A DNA stretch of 64,000 nucleotides from Clostridium lundense DSM 17049 (GTDB taxonomy: Bacteria; Bacillota; Clostridia; Clostridiales; Clostridiaceae). The translations under genes were made by a program, and so were the position numbers. The notes beneath the pieces were generated by a model that was not told where the DNA came from, ran no database searches, and saw nothing but the letters and a program-made list of their open reading frames with translations. How positions within the stretch are numbered: the first letter of the stretch is position 1; each line of letters starts with the position of its first letter. The stretch is from positions 1 through 64,000 of the forward strand of contig NZ_JHVC01000006.1 of NCBI RefSeq assembly GCF_000619945.1, written 5' to 3'. Positions 53,898 through 63,571 of this stretch are shown here, one piece after another.

Positions 53898-55046
53898 CTA
53901 CTTTCCATAATAAGCTTTTTTAAACAATTCTTTAAAGCCTTCTACATCTGGTATTACTGGATTTGTCTTTGTACAACCATCATTTTTTGCAATAGTTGCT
54001 AAATACTCTAAATTCTTTTCAAAATCCTCATCATTATTTATAACTTCTTTTAAATTAGCAGGTATATTAAGTTCTTTATTTAAATTTCTAACCATTTCCG
54101 CAAAGTCTTTTCCACCTAATATCTTCGCTAAATTATCATATTTTTTCTTAGCTTCTTCACTTTGCATATTGTACTCTACAATGTATGGAAGAATTATTCC
54201 ATCAGCTAATCCATGAGCTACTCCATACTTACCACCTACAGTATGAGCCATACTATGTACAATTCCTAGAGATACATTAGTAAATGCAATACCAGCTATC
54301 ATAGAAAAGTTCTGCATTTTTTCTCTGTATAATAACTCTTCTCCATGTCTACATGCTAGTGGTAAATACTTAAATATTTCTATTGCAGCTTTTTCTGCTA
54401 AAGTATCACTTAAATCATTAGCTCTGTTAGAAACATAAGCTTCTAACGCATGAGTTAATGCATCTATTCCTGTATCTGCCGTAATGTGTTCAGGCATTGA
54501 AGCTGTTATTCCTGGCTCAAGTAAAGCTATATCGGGCATCATTTCCATGTTTCCAATTCCAACTTTAATGTGCTTTTCTGGATCTGAAATAACTATAGAT
54601 CTACTTACTTCACTAGCAGATCCACTAGTTGTAGGAATACATATCATTTTAGCTTTATTTCTTAAAGGTGGTATTACATTTGGTGCAGCTATATCTTCTA
54701 AAGTCTTAAACTGTGGGTGTTCATAAAATATCCACATAGCCTTTGCAGCATCCATTGCTGAACCTCCACCAAGTCCTATAATCCAATCTGGTTCAAATTT
54801 TTTCATTTCTTCTGCACCCTTTAATACAGTTTGGATGCTTGGATCTGGTTCTACTCCCCTAAATACTTTTGATTCTATTCCTGCTTCATTTAAATAATCT
54901 TGTATAATTTTTAAATATCCGCTTCTTTCAATGGATCCTCCACTTATAACTATTAAAGCTTTTTTACCATTTATCCCTTTTAAATATTCTAAGGCACCAT
55001 TGCCAAACAAAACATAATCTCCTGCAAGTTTCATAGGTCTCATCAT
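53898..55046 (-). CDS. Iron-containing alcohol dehydrogenase
   Basis: The 382-residue group III dehydrogenase should reduce an aldehyde or ketone with NAD(P)H. It has the cofactor motif 'WIIGLGGGSAMDAAKAM' and 'IPTTSGSASEVSRS'. The metal ligands are Asp and His in 'DTGIDALTHALEAY' and His in 'IVHSMAHTVGG' and 'GVAHGLADG'. It ends 1 base before the TrpA-like gene. In this cluster it may dispose of a small aldehyde released from a sugar phosphate. Confidence 0.92.
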   Translation of the reverse strand: MMRPMKLAGDYVLFGNGALEYLKGINGKKALIVISGGSIERSGYLKIIQDYLNEAGIESKVFRGVEPDPSIQTVLKGAEEMKKFEPDWIIGLGGGSAMDAAKAMWIFYEHPQFKTLEDIAAPNVIPPLRNKAKMICIPTTSGSASEVSRSIVISDPEKHIKVGIGNMEMMPDIALLEPGITASMPEHITADTGIDALTHALEAYVSNRANDLSDTLAEKAAIEIFKYLPLACRHGEELLYREKMQNFSMIAGIAFTNVSLGIVHSMAHTVGGKYGVAHGLADGIILPYIVEYNMQSEEAKKKYDNLAKILGGKDFAEMVRNLNKELNIPANLKEVINNDEDFEKNLEYLATIAKNDGCTKTNPVIPDVEGFKELFKKAYYGK

Positions 55047-55075
55047 ATTAGATCACTCCCTAAAATCAATTAATT

Positions 55076-55870
55076 TTATTTATTAATACTTTGAGTAAGT
55101 TCTTTAACTTTATTTATATCTACCTTATTCGTAACAACATTATCATATTTAAGACTTGAGCCTACAATAGCTCCATCTGCAATATTCATTTGTTCTTTTA
55201 TATTTTTAGCACTAACACCACTTCCTATAATAACAGGACAATTTACATTTTCCTTAACTCTTTTTACTGTTTCAATTGGTGTTTCCATGCCTGTTGCTAA
55301 TCCTGTTACTATTACAGCATCAGCACCACAGCTTACTGCTACATTTGCAGATTCAATTATATCAACATTTGGAATTAACATATGAGTATGTTTTACTTGA
55401 ATATCTGCAAAAATCATAACTTCTTCTGCATTTATTTGCTTTCTATATCTTAAAGCTTCAGCACAACATGGTTCTAAAATACCTGCAAAACATTCCACAG
55501 TATCTACAAACACTGCAAGTCTTACAAAATCTGCGCCAGATGCTTTTGCACATGCTAATGCAGCTTTATAATCACAAAATGCTGCATCTATTCCTATTGA
55601 AAGATTGGTATTTTTCTTTATCACCGCTGCTGCTGCTGCTAATGCTGTAGATTGTTCTAAACTTAATTCCTTACCATATGGCATGTCCCCAAAGTTCTCT
55701 ACCATAATAGCAGCTACTCCACCTTCTTCTAAGGCTTTTGTATCAAATAATGCTTGTTCATAGATTTTATCCATATCACCATCAAACATTGCTGTTCCTG
55801 GAAGTGGAAGTAAATGTACCATTCCAATTATAGCTTTTTTGCCTTTGAATATTTCATTAAATCTACTCAA
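55076..55870 (-). CDS. BtpA/SgcQ-family TIM-barrel protein
   Basis: The 264-residue protein has the family hallmarks 'IIGMVHLLPLPGTAMFDGD', 'AIMVENFGDMPYG', 'ASGADFVRLAVFVD' and C-terminal 'VIIGSGVSAKNIKE' and 'GAIVGSSLK', the latter a standard phosphate-binding pattern. The BtpA/SgcQ family has no firmly established reaction; BtpA was linked to photosystem I assembly and SgcQ lies in a sugar operon. Here it lies 2 bases from the phosphorylase gene, pointing to a phosphorylated sugar substrate. Confidence 0.85.
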   Translation of the reverse strand: MSRFNEIFKGKKAIIGMVHLLPLPGTAMFDGDMDKIYEQALFDTKALEEGGVAAIMVENFGDMPYGKELSLEQSTALAAAAAVIKKNTNLSIGIDAAFCDYKAALACAKASGADFVRLAVFVDTVECFAGILEPCCAEALRYRKQINAEEVMIFADIQVKHTHMLIPNVDIIESANVAVSCGADAVIVTGLATGMETPIETVKRVKENVNCPVIIGSGVSAKNIKEQMNIADGAIVGSSLKYDNVVTNKVDINKVKELTQSINK

Positions 55871-55872
55871 CT

Positions 55873-56625
55873 TTATTCCATCTCCTTTGAAGCATAAACT
55901 TTTATTCCATCAAGAACTATCTTTATTAAATCTTCTTCTGCCTTTATTCTATCTTCATCTTTCAAATAATCCTTTAGATTTTCAAGAACAGTAGTCATAG
56001 TAACTACACAACCCTTTATATTCATAAGGTTTGCAAGAGTTAAAACAACTCCTGATTCCATATCTATTCCACCGATATTATATCTCTTTAAATCTTCTAT
56101 CTTTGCCTTTACATCTATGCCCATTTTCTTAGATAATCTTAATTCTTTCATTTCACTGTAGTATCCATCCATACTGCATATTATTGGATTTTCATATACT
56201 AAACCATTTTTCTTTGAACTTTCATTCATACAATTTATTAAATCATAATCTGCTACTGCTGGATAAGATGCATCTACATAAGTTTTGCTTGTAGATTCAA
56301 GTTTCATACATCCTCTTGGGATTACAACATGTCCTAAATTATCTGTAAGTCCCATGATTGTTCCAAGCCTCACTGCTACTTCCATTCCGCATTCATACAT
56401 CTCTTCCATAGCTATCGCAGCAGAAGGACCTCCTATACCTGTTGATGTTACTGTAATTTTTACTCCTTCATAATAGCCTGTATAAGTATTAAATTCTCTA
56501 TTGTATGCTATTTCTTTAACATTATCCATGTGTGCTACAATTTTTCTTACTCTTCCTGGATCACCTGAAAATATTACATATTTGCTTATCGTTTCTTTTG
56601 ATACTCCCAAATATAATGAACCCAT
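55873..56625 (-). CDS. Uridine phosphorylase-like nucleoside phosphorylase
   Basis: The 250-residue protein belongs to the PNP/UDP phosphorylase superfamily. It has the phosphate-binding 'FSGDPGRVRKI', 'VTSTGIGGPSAAIAMEEM', 'VRLGTIMGL' and the ribose-binding 'GIDMESGVVLTLANL'. It should split a nucleoside with phosphate into a base and (deoxy)ribose-1-phosphate. The sequence around 'RLGTIMGL' differs from the R-x-G-T-C/S-G usual in uridine phosphorylase, so the base specificity may be different. Its start overlaps the end of the kinase gene by 1 base. Confidence 0.85.
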   Translation of the reverse strand: MGSLYLGVSKETISKYVIFSGDPGRVRKIVAHMDNVKEIAYNREFNTYTGYYEGVKITVTSTGIGGPSAAIAMEEMYECGMEVAVRLGTIMGLTDNLGHVVIPRGCMKLESTSKTYVDASYPAVADYDLINCMNESSKKNGLVYENPIICSMDGYYSEMKELRLSKKMGIDVKAKIEDLKRYNIGGIDMESGVVLTLANLMNIKGCVVTMTTVLENLKDYLKDEDRIKAEEDLIKIVLDGIKVYASKEME

Positions 56626-57578
56626 TAAAATTCCTCCTTATAGTTATCTTTATATCTTTTCATTAGTTCTTCTTCACTTGGTACATTTGTTAAACATCCC
56701 ATTTTTTCAATTATAAATGATGATAAAACCGCACCTAATCTTCCACATTGCTCAATATCTTTACCATTTATATATGCAACCATAAAACCTGATAAATATG
56801 CATCACCTACTCCAGCTGTATCAACTACTGCTTTTGGTTTTGCAACTGGTATTATATATTTTTTAACTTCTCCATTTTTATATTGATATATTTCACTTCC
56901 ACTTGCTCCCTTTGTCACAATAATTATCTTTGTAACATTGTTTTTAAAAGCTTCAGTTATATCCTTCATATTTAATGCTTTTTCTAATTCTAATTTTTCA
57001 CTTTCATTCATTACTAAAATTTCGCAACCCTTTATTATTTGATCAATTATCTCTACTGTAAAGGATTTAAAATCACATTTCATACCAAGAACCATAGGTA
57101 CATTATGCTTCTTACATAAATTTGCAAATTCAATATTATGCTTAGGATTTCCAACAGTAATTATTCCATATTTAGATCTTTTTATTGTATCTTCATTTAA
57201 ATTCACCTGGTATTTTGTATCCATAGCTCCTTGATAAAATAATGTTATGTGTTCTCCATCTGGATTAGTAATAAGATAAGTACAAGACGTAACATCTTCC
57301 TTTATTTCATTTACACAATCCAATACTACCTCTTCGTCTTCCAAAAAACTTTTAAATCCTGAGCTTTCAAAGTCTTTTCCAACATTCATAGCTAAAGCGG
57401 TTTTTAAATTAAATGCGCTTCCTAAATATGCTACATTTACATTACATCCTCCAAAATAAGGAGTGTTATTATCTGCATTCGTTATAATTGAAGTTTTACA
57501 AAAGCATGGACAAGTCGCTGTTTTTATAATTCTATCAATACTAGGATACCCTACTGCTGTAAAATCAATATCCTTCAT
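56625..57578 (-). CDS. PfkB-family sugar/nucleoside kinase
   Basis: The 317-residue ribokinase-type kinase has 'YFGGCNVNVAYLGS' (the N-terminal GG-x-N motif) and the ATP/anion-hole signature 'VDTAGVGDAYLSGF', whose Asp is the catalytic base. It should phosphorylate a sugar, pentose or nucleoside with ATP. Cys residues 23, 25 and 27 in 'TATCPCFCKT' are unusual for the family. It sits between the cysteine hydrolase and phosphorylase genes with a 1-base overlap, indicating a common pathway. Confidence 0.88.
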   Translation of the reverse strand: MKDIDFTAVGYPSIDRIIKTATCPCFCKTSIITNADNNTPYFGGCNVNVAYLGSAFNLKTALAMNVGKDFESSGFKSFLEDEEVVLDCVNEIKEDVTSCTYLITNPDGEHITLFYQGAMDTKYQVNLNEDTIKRSKYGIITVGNPKHNIEFANLCKKHNVPMVLGMKCDFKSFTVEIIDQIIKGCEILVMNESEKLELEKALNMKDITEAFKNNVTKIIIVTKGASGSEIYQYKNGEVKKYIIPVAKPKAVVDTAGVGDAYLSGFMVAYINGKDIEQCGRLGAVLSSFIIEKMGCLTNVPSEEELMKRYKDNYKEEF

Positions 57579-58145
57579 TTACAGTTCACCACCATCTAAT
57601 TTATTGAATAGCTCTTCTTCTGTAAGAACAGTTCCATAATATTTATTTATATCTGTTAAATGAACTTCATTTACTACATCACTATTAGTTGCAACACAAT
57701 TTTCAGGTACAATAACTTTATAGTTTAAAAAATAAGCATCATGCACTGTAGATCTTATACAACAGTTAGTTTTAGTTCCACATATTATAATATTTTCTAC
57801 TCCATGCTCTCTTAAAATCAAATCCAAATCAGTTCCATAAAAAGAACTATATCTTCTCTTTATTACTGTAAAATCCGTTTCTTCATTGTAGCCAAGACAT
57901 GGCATTATTTCATCTCCGCCTGTCCCATGTATGCAATGTTTTCTAACAGCTGCAAGTTCTGAGTCATATTTACCTGGCCTATGAGAATCTACCACAAATA
58001 TAATCAAGGCATTTCTCTCTCTACATTTATCTATTACCTTTCTTATTCTTGGTAAAATCTCTTCATTTTGTGGATAATAAACAAGCCCATTAGGATCTGC
58101 AAAATCATAAACCATATCTATTACTAAAAGCGCTGTCTTATTCAT
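57579..58145 (-). CDS. Isochorismatase-family cysteine hydrolase
   Basis: The 188-residue enzyme has the catalytic triad of the nicotinamidase-like branch: Asp in 'LLVIDMVYDFADP', Lys in 'TVIKRRYSSFYGTDL' and Cys in 'IICGTKTNCCIRSTVHDAY'. 'HRPGKYDSEL' carries possible metal-binding residues. It should hydrolyse an amide such as nicotinamide or a ureido compound. The ATG at 58145 with GGGAGGGATTC upstream is preferred to longer frames, and it overlaps the permease gene by 8 bases, suggesting translational coupling. Confidence 0.85.
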   Translation of the reverse strand: MNKTALLVIDMVYDFADPNGLVYYPQNEEILPRIRKVIDKCRERNALIIFVVDSHRPGKYDSELAAVRKHCIHGTGGDEIMPCLGYNEETDFTVIKRRYSSFYGTDLDLILREHGVENIIICGTKTNCCIRSTVHDAYFLNYKVIVPENCVATNSDVVNEVHLTDINKYYGTVLTEEELFNKLDGGEL

Positions 58146-59049
58146 CGAATCCCTCCCTTGATAATCTTCCTTTGTTTTGTACAATGGCAACAACAGTCAA
58201 AATAATTACTATAAAAATAAATGGTATCATTTGGATGAAACTACCTGGTATATTTAAGCTTTGTAATCGCATTTGTAAAGAATCTGCAAATCCAAATAAT
58301 ACACTAAATATAAATGTTCCAATAGGAGTACCCTTTCCACAGAAAATAGCTGCTAATGCAATAAACCCTCTTCCATTTGTCATATTTTCAACAAACATAT
58401 TTAGGTTTTCCAAAGATAAATTAACACCTGCTAATGCACAAAATACTGAACTTATTAATACTGAAGAATATTTTATTTTGTTTATATTTAATCCAACAGC
58501 TTTTGCAGCTTCTTCATTTTCTCCAACAACCCTAACATATAATCCAAATTTTGTTTTATATATTATAAAATTTACTAATATTACAGATAGTAAACTTATA
58601 TAAACTATAGGAGTTTGATTATTTAATATAGGGCCTATAAAAGGTATTTTATTTAACATCGGTATACTTATTCTATGAATTCCTACAATTTGAGGATTAG
58701 AAAATACACCTCTTGTACCAAAAGCAGTCTGCAAAATGTATGATGTCATACCTGCCGCAAATATATTTACAGCAAGTCCAATAATTATAAAATTACCTTT
58801 AAGTGATATTCCAAATACAGAAAATAACAATCCAGTGATTAATGATGCAATAACAGCTAATAATATCGCTATCCAAACATTTCCTGTAAGATAACTTACT
58901 ATGACTGATACAAAAGCTCCGATAAGCATCATTCCTTCAAGAGCTATATTTAATACCCCTGCTTTATGTGTGAAAAGCCCTCCAAGTCCTGCAAGTATAA
59001 TTGGTGCAGACATTCTAAGTGCTGAATTTAATATAGAAACTATATCCAT
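58138..59049 (-). CDS. ABC transporter permease, nucleoside (NupC/YufQ) type
   Basis: This 303-residue membrane protein of the BPD_transp_2 family has about eight to nine helices and 'GGLFTHKAGVLNIALEGMML', a conserved start of this group. 'YKTKFGLYVRVVGENEEAAKAVGLN' (quoted in parts) is the cytoplasmic coupling loop. It pairs with the permease at 59053-60123. The ATPase with two nucleotide-binding domains and the BMP lipoprotein next to it indicate a nucleoside importer. Confidence 0.9.
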   Translation of the reverse strand: MDIVSILNSALRMSAPIILAGLGGLFTHKAGVLNIALEGMMLIGAFVSVIVSYLTGNVWIAILLAVIASLITGLLFSVFGISLKGNFIIIGLAVNIFAAGMTSYILQTAFGTRGVFSNPQIVGIHRISIPMLNKIPFIGPILNNQTPIVYISLLSVILVNFIIYKTKFGLYVRVVGENEEAAKAVGLNINKIKYSSVLISSVFCALAGVNLSLENLNMFVENMTNGRGFIALAAIFCGKGTPIGTFIFSVLFGFADSLQMRLQSLNIPGSFIQMIPFIFIVIILTVVAIVQNKGRLSREGFDE

Positions 59050-59052
59050 ACT

Positions 59053-60123
59053 CTACATCTCCTTTTTAACTTTTTTACTAAAGGATTTTTTTAGAGCTGT
59101 AAATCTTGGATGCTTTATTACCAAATCTACTGCTAACAAGAAAATAATTAGTCCTTGTAATATATTAATTAGTGATCTTGGAACTCCTACTGCCAGCTCC
59201 ATAGTACTTCCACCACTTTTTAATATTCCAAAGAATATAGCTGCAATGAATACTCCTATAGGATTATTTTTACCGAGAAGCGCTATAGTCATTCCATCCC
59301 ATCCATATCCTGGAGAAAAGTTTGCTATAAATCTATGATGTACCCCTAATATCTCACCAGCTCCAGCAATTCCACCTATCATACCACTTATAACCATAAT
59401 CATTACTATTTTTAAGGATGTATTCATTCCATTTGCTTCTGCAAAGTTTCTATTTTCCCCTATGGATCTTATTTCCAATCCTAATGTGGTCTTTTTAAAT
59501 AAAAAATAAGCAAAAATCACTACTGCTACTGCTATAATAAATGACATATTAAATTGAGATACTCTTGAAAACCTTGGTAACTCTGATGAAGTCCTTATAA
59601 TTTCTGTAGCTGCAAAACCAACACCTTTTGCCTTAAAAGGATAACTTGCTAAATATCCTGTAAATAATGTAGCTACATAATTAAGCATTATAGTAACAAC
59701 CATCTCATCTACATTTAAATATCCCTTTAAGAATCCTGGTATTGCTGCAAACAATCCTCCAACTACAGCTGCAGCCAATAGACATAAAATCACATGAGCT
59801 ATATGTGGAAGTCCAGTAACATATGCTCCAACATAAGCCGCAGTAAAGGCTCCTAAATATAGTTGACCTTCCACACCCATGTTGAAAATATTGGCCTTAA
59901 ATGCAATGGCAGTAGCAATACCTGTATATATTAACGGTGTGGCACAAAACAACGTATTATAAAAGCCACCATTTCCAGAAAAAGCACCTTTAAATAATGC
60001 TGAATATGCCATAAAAGGATTTTTACCAGATATAGCGATTAAAATTCCACCAATTATAAAAGCTATAAATATTGTAACTAAAGGTCTTATGATTACACTC
60101 ATATATCCTTTTATTTTCTCCAT
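59053..60123 (-). CDS. ABC transporter permease, nucleoside (NupB/YufP) type
   Basis: The 356-residue permease has about nine transmembrane helices. It has 'FNMGVEGQLYLGAFTAAYVG', 'YLNVDEMVVTIMLNYVA' and the coupling loop 'TTLGLEIRSIGENRNFAEAN', all typical of the first permease of the YufOPQ/NupABC group. Its start overlaps the stop of the ATPase gene by 1 base. Confidence 0.9.
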   Translation of the reverse strand: MEKIKGYMSVIIRPLVTIFIAFIIGGILIAISGKNPFMAYSALFKGAFSGNGGFYNTLFCATPLIYTGIATAIAFKANIFNMGVEGQLYLGAFTAAYVGAYVTGLPHIAHVILCLLAAAVVGGLFAAIPGFLKGYLNVDEMVVTIMLNYVATLFTGYLASYPFKAKGVGFAATEIIRTSSELPRFSRVSQFNMSFIIAVAVVIFAYFLFKKTTLGLEIRSIGENRNFAEANGMNTSLKIVMIMVISGMIGGIAGAGEILGVHHRFIANFSPGYGWDGMTIALLGKNNPIGVFIAAIFFGILKSGGSTMELAVGVPRSLINILQGLIIFLLAVDLVIKHPRFTALKKSFSKKVKKEM

Positions 60124-61655
60124 TAAGCTTTCACCTTCTCATCTTCTTTTATTCCAGCCATAAGGCATCCTAATTTCTCATTTGTAGCTTCTTTAGAAGA
60201 AAGTTCACCAATAATCTTTCCTTTATACATAACTATTATTCTGTCACTTAAACTCATTATCTCTGATAGTTCTGAAGAAATTAAGATTACAGCATTTCCT
60301 TCATCTCTATATTTAACTAATTGCTTATGAATAAACTCAATGGAACCTATATCTACCCCTCTTGTTGGTTGGCTAGCTATAAGCACCTTAGGATTCATAG
60401 AAATTTCTCTTGCTATAACAACTTTTTGAGCATTTCCTCCTGAAAGCTTACCTACACCTTCAGTTTTAGATCCTATTCTTATATCAAATTCCTCTATAAG
60501 ATCATCTGATTTCTTTTCTATTTCTCTTAGATTCAAAATACCTTTATTAGAAATTGGTTTTCTTTTATGGTATCCAGCTATAATATTTTCAGAAATAATC
60601 ATATTTTTGCATAACCCATGCCTATATCTGTCTTCTGGAATGATACCTATACCCCTATTTTTTATGTTATAAGGTGTAGAATTAGTCATGTCTTTATTCA
60701 TAAAAGTTATACTTCCTTCAGTACTCTTCAAAAGACCTGACATTACTTTTATAATTTCAGACTGTCCATTTCCTTCTACTCCTGCAATTCCAAGTATTTC
60801 TCCCTGCCTTACTTCAAAAGATACCTTATCCAAAACCTTGATATTTCTTTTGTTGTAAGTTGATATATCTTTAACCTGGTAAACTAAATCACCTGGTTTG
60901 CTTTCATCTTTTTCAACTTTTAATAAAACATCTCTACCAACCATCAATTTAGCCAACATTTTTTCATCTACATCTTTTGTCTTGACAGTATCAATAACTT
61001 TTCCTCTTCTTATAACAGTTACACTATCTGAACATTTTTTTACTTCATTTAACTTATGAGTTATTATTATTATGGTTTTACCTTTATTTTTAAGCTCAAC
61101 TAAATCATCTAAAAATTCATCTACCTCTTGAGGTGTAAGAACTGCTGTTGGCTCATCTAATATTAATATGTCTACATCTCTATAAAGCATCTTTAATATT
61201 TCTACTCTTTGTTGTATTCCAACAGATACATCTTGAATTTTTTCTCTTGGATTTATATCTAGCCCATATAATTTTGATACTCTTTCTACTTCTGAAAAAG
61301 CTTTTTTGTAATCTAATTTTATTCCATTCATAAATTCCTGACCTAAAATAACATTTTCTGCAATAGATAAGCTTGGTACTAACTTAAAATGCTGATGCAC
61401 CATTCCTATTCCAAGTTTTATAGCATCTTTAGGACTTTCTATATTCACTTTATTTCCCTTAATATGTATTTCGCCTTCATCGCTTTTTAAAAGACCAAAA
61501 AGACAATTCATAAGAGTACTCTTACCTGCTCCATTTTCACCAACAATGGCATGTATTTCCCCTTGTTCCACAGATAAATTTATGCTGTCATTTGCTACAA
61601 AGTTTCCAAATCTCTTAGTAAGATTTATAGTTTGGATAATCTTCAAGGATACCAC
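60123..61655 (-). CDS. ABC transporter ATP-binding protein with two ATPase domains, nucleoside (NupA/YufO) type
   Basis: The 510-residue protein has two ABC domains in tandem. The first has Walker A 'VGENGAGKSTLMNCLFG', signature 'VSVGIQQRVEI' and Walker B 'ILILDEPTAVLTP'. The second has a degenerate Walker A 'VEGNGQSEIIKVMSG', signature 'LSGGNAQKVVIARE' and 'LIASQPTRGVDIG'. This asymmetry is normal for the sugar/nucleoside (RbsA-like) class. The gene follows a hairpin after the lipoprotein gene. Confidence 0.93.
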   Translation of the reverse strand: MVSLKIIQTINLTKRFGNFVANDSINLSVEQGEIHAIVGENGAGKSTLMNCLFGLLKSDEGEIHIKGNKVNIESPKDAIKLGIGMVHQHFKLVPSLSIAENVILGQEFMNGIKLDYKKAFSEVERVSKLYGLDINPREKIQDVSVGIQQRVEILKMLYRDVDILILDEPTAVLTPQEVDEFLDDLVELKNKGKTIIIITHKLNEVKKCSDSVTVIRRGKVIDTVKTKDVDEKMLAKLMVGRDVLLKVEKDESKPGDLVYQVKDISTYNKRNIKVLDKVSFEVRQGEILGIAGVEGNGQSEIIKVMSGLLKSTEGSITFMNKDMTNSTPYNIKNRGIGIIPEDRYRHGLCKNMIISENIIAGYHKRKPISNKGILNLREIEKKSDDLIEEFDIRIGSKTEGVGKLSGGNAQKVVIAREISMNPKVLIASQPTRGVDIGSIEFIHKQLVKYRDEGNAVILISSELSEIMSLSDRIIVMYKGKIIGELSSKEATNEKLGCLMAGIKEDEKVKA

Positions 61656-61667
61656 TCCTTTTTATTA

Positions 61668-61701
61668 GAATATTGCAATAAGAAATCTTATTGCAATATT
61701 C
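61668..61701 (-). terminator. Hairpin between the BMP lipoprotein and ATPase genes
   Basis: GAATATTGCAATAAG and CTTATTGCAATATTC form a perfect 15-bp stem with a 4-base loop. Since the genes are in one transcription unit, it probably stabilises the upstream mRNA or partly terminates, giving more lipoprotein than ATPase. Confidence 0.7.
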
Positions 61702-61725
61702 TTAAATTTGTCATAATCCTGTATA

Positions 61726-62772
61726 TTATTTCTGAGTTACATCAGTAACTTTTATCTTTCCATCAATTATATCTTTTTTAATTTGTTCAATTTTAGTTAA
61801 ATATTCTGCTGGAATTTTACCTTTTGTAAATTGCATTGAACTTAACTGTACACCATTTTCTTTAAGACCTAATGATAATGTTTTCATGTCGCTTATTTTT
61901 CCATCCTTTAATGCCTTAACAAGATCATATACAGCTACATCTGTTCTTTTCATCATGCTTGTTAAAACATTTCCTTTAGCTATATAGTCTTGGTCTGAGT
62001 CAACACCTATAGCGAATACGTTTTTATCTTTTGCAGCACTTATTACACCTTCACCAGTTCCACCAGCAACTTGATAAACTACATCAGCACCTTGTTCTAT
62101 TTGTGATAATGCCATTTCTTTTCCTTTTCCTGGATCACCAAATGAATTTGTATATCCTGATAAAACCTTTACATCCTTGTCAATTGATTGGGCTCCTTCT
62201 TTATATCCAACAAGAAACTTATTTATTCCTGGAGAATCTATTCCACCAACAAAGCCTATAACCTTTTTATCATTCATTCCCTGTACTTTTGCATCTTTTG
62301 TTACCATTGCAGCAAGTGCTCCTGCAAGATATGAACCCTCATGCTCTTTAAATATTACTGAAGTAACATTAGGCTGATCTACTTCTATATTAAATATTGC
62401 AAATCTTGTATCTGGAAATTGAGGTGCAACATTTTTTAATATATCAGCATGTGAATATTCAAGTGTCATAACTAGGTTATAGCCTGCCTTTGCAAGTTCA
62501 GTTAGATATTTTTCTCCTTCTGAAACATCCTTTGGTTCAACAACCTTGATGTCTACTCCTAATTCCTTTGATGCTTTCTCAAGTCCAAAATAACCTGAAT
62601 CATTATAAGATCTGTCTCCTAAACCACCTTGGCTACATATTAATGCGACTTTTACTTTTTTGTTATCACTAGCCCCTTTCTTAGGTTCTTCTTTTTTCCC
62701 TCCACATCCTACAATGCTTAGCGCAAAAATTAGAACTAAGAGCATAGCGAAAATTGATTTTACTTTTTTCAT
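61726..62772 (-). CDS. BMP-family substrate-binding lipoprotein
   Basis: The 348-residue extracytoplasmic protein has a lipoprotein signal peptide with lipobox L-S-I-V-G-C (Cys 23), after which it is anchored to the membrane. The BMP (PnrA-like) fold pattern follows: 'VALICSQGGLGDRSYND', 'VGFVGGIDSPGINKFLVGY', 'VYQVAGGTGEGVISAA' and 'IGVDSDQDYI'. PnrA-like proteins bind purine or pyrimidine nucleosides. It precedes the ATPase and permease genes. Confidence 0.92.
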   Translation of the reverse strand: MKKVKSIFAMLLVLIFALSIVGCGGKKEEPKKGASDNKKVKVALICSQGGLGDRSYNDSGYFGLEKASKELGVDIKVVEPKDVSEGEKYLTELAKAGYNLVMTLEYSHADILKNVAPQFPDTRFAIFNIEVDQPNVTSVIFKEHEGSYLAGALAAMVTKDAKVQGMNDKKVIGFVGGIDSPGINKFLVGYKEGAQSIDKDVKVLSGYTNSFGDPGKGKEMALSQIEQGADVVYQVAGGTGEGVISAAKDKNVFAIGVDSDQDYIAKGNVLTSMMKRTDVAVYDLVKALKDGKISDMKTLSLGLKENGVQLSSMQFTKGKIPAEYLTKIEQIKKDIIDGKIKVTDVTQK

Positions 62773-62805
62773 TATAAAGTACCTCCCTATATAATATTTT
62801 TTTAT

Positions 62806-63546
62806 TTATCTTATTTGTTCAATATAAAACTTAGATATATCACATCTATATTTTGATATAAAATATTCTATGGGTTTTTCTTCGCCATTAATAATTCCAT
62901 AAACTAAACCATTAAATAATAAAATAGGACTTCCTACACTTATTTGTAGTAATTCTGCTTCCTTTTCATTTGCTAGTACTGCTTCAATAGTTCTAACTGA
63001 ATGATTAATTTTTATATTAAACTTATTTTCAAGAATGTTATATAAAGACTCTTTTTCAAAATCATATTCTTCTATACCTTGTACATATTTATATACTGTA
63101 TGTGAAGTTGTTATATTAATTGGCACATTATCTCCATATAATACCCTTTCTAATTTAAACAACTTCTCTTCTGAATCAATTTGCATGTGCGTTGCTATAT
63201 TTTTTGTTACAGGAATAACTGCTGAACTCAATAATTTTCTACCTGGATTTAACCCCATTTTTTTTATGCTTTCAGTGCAACTTGTTAACTTTATAAGTCC
63301 ATCATCCATTTTCTTCTTTTGTACAAAGGTCCCTTTACCCTGAACTTTAGTTAATAACCCTTCATTAACTAAAATATCTATAGCCTTTCTTACAGTAGTT
63401 CTACTTAAATTAAATTTTTCTATTAATTCTCTTTCAGATGGTATTGTTTCACCAGGTTTTAACTCTTCGTCTTCTATCTGTTTCTTTAAAAATTCAACTA
63501 ACGTATAGTAAAGAGGAACTGGCGGATTGCTTTTAAAGTTATTCAT
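62806..63546 (-). CDS. GntR-family transcriptional regulator (HutC/UTRA type)
   Basis: The 246-residue regulator has an N-terminal winged helix (about 10-75) with 'ETIPSERELIEKFNLSRTTVRKAIDILVNEGLL' (typical in part: 'SRTTVRKA') and 'QGKGTFVQ', then a UTRA ligand-binding domain (about 90-240). It is the first gene of the transporter and catabolic cluster and probably represses it when the imported compound is absent. A palindrome in its own promoter region suggests autoregulation. Confidence 0.93.
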   Translation of the reverse strand: MNNFKSNPPVPLYYTLVEFLKKQIEDEELKPGETIPSERELIEKFNLSRTTVRKAIDILVNEGLLTKVQGKGTFVQKKKMDDGLIKLTSCTESIKKMGLNPGRKLLSSAVIPVTKNIATHMQIDSEEKLFKLERVLYGDNVPINITTSHTVYKYVQGIEEYDFEKESLYNILENKFNIKINHSVRTIEAVLANEKEAELLQISVGSPILLFNGLVYGIINGEEKPIEYFISKYRCDISKFYIEQIR

Positions 63547-63571
63547 ATTTACCTCCTTAAATTCATCTCTA

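Noticed and set aside
62806..63546. Assignment of the GntR gene as hutC because hutH is adjacent
   Set aside because: A hairpin separates the two, and the regulator is transcribed together with the transporter cluster, so a histidine role is not supported.
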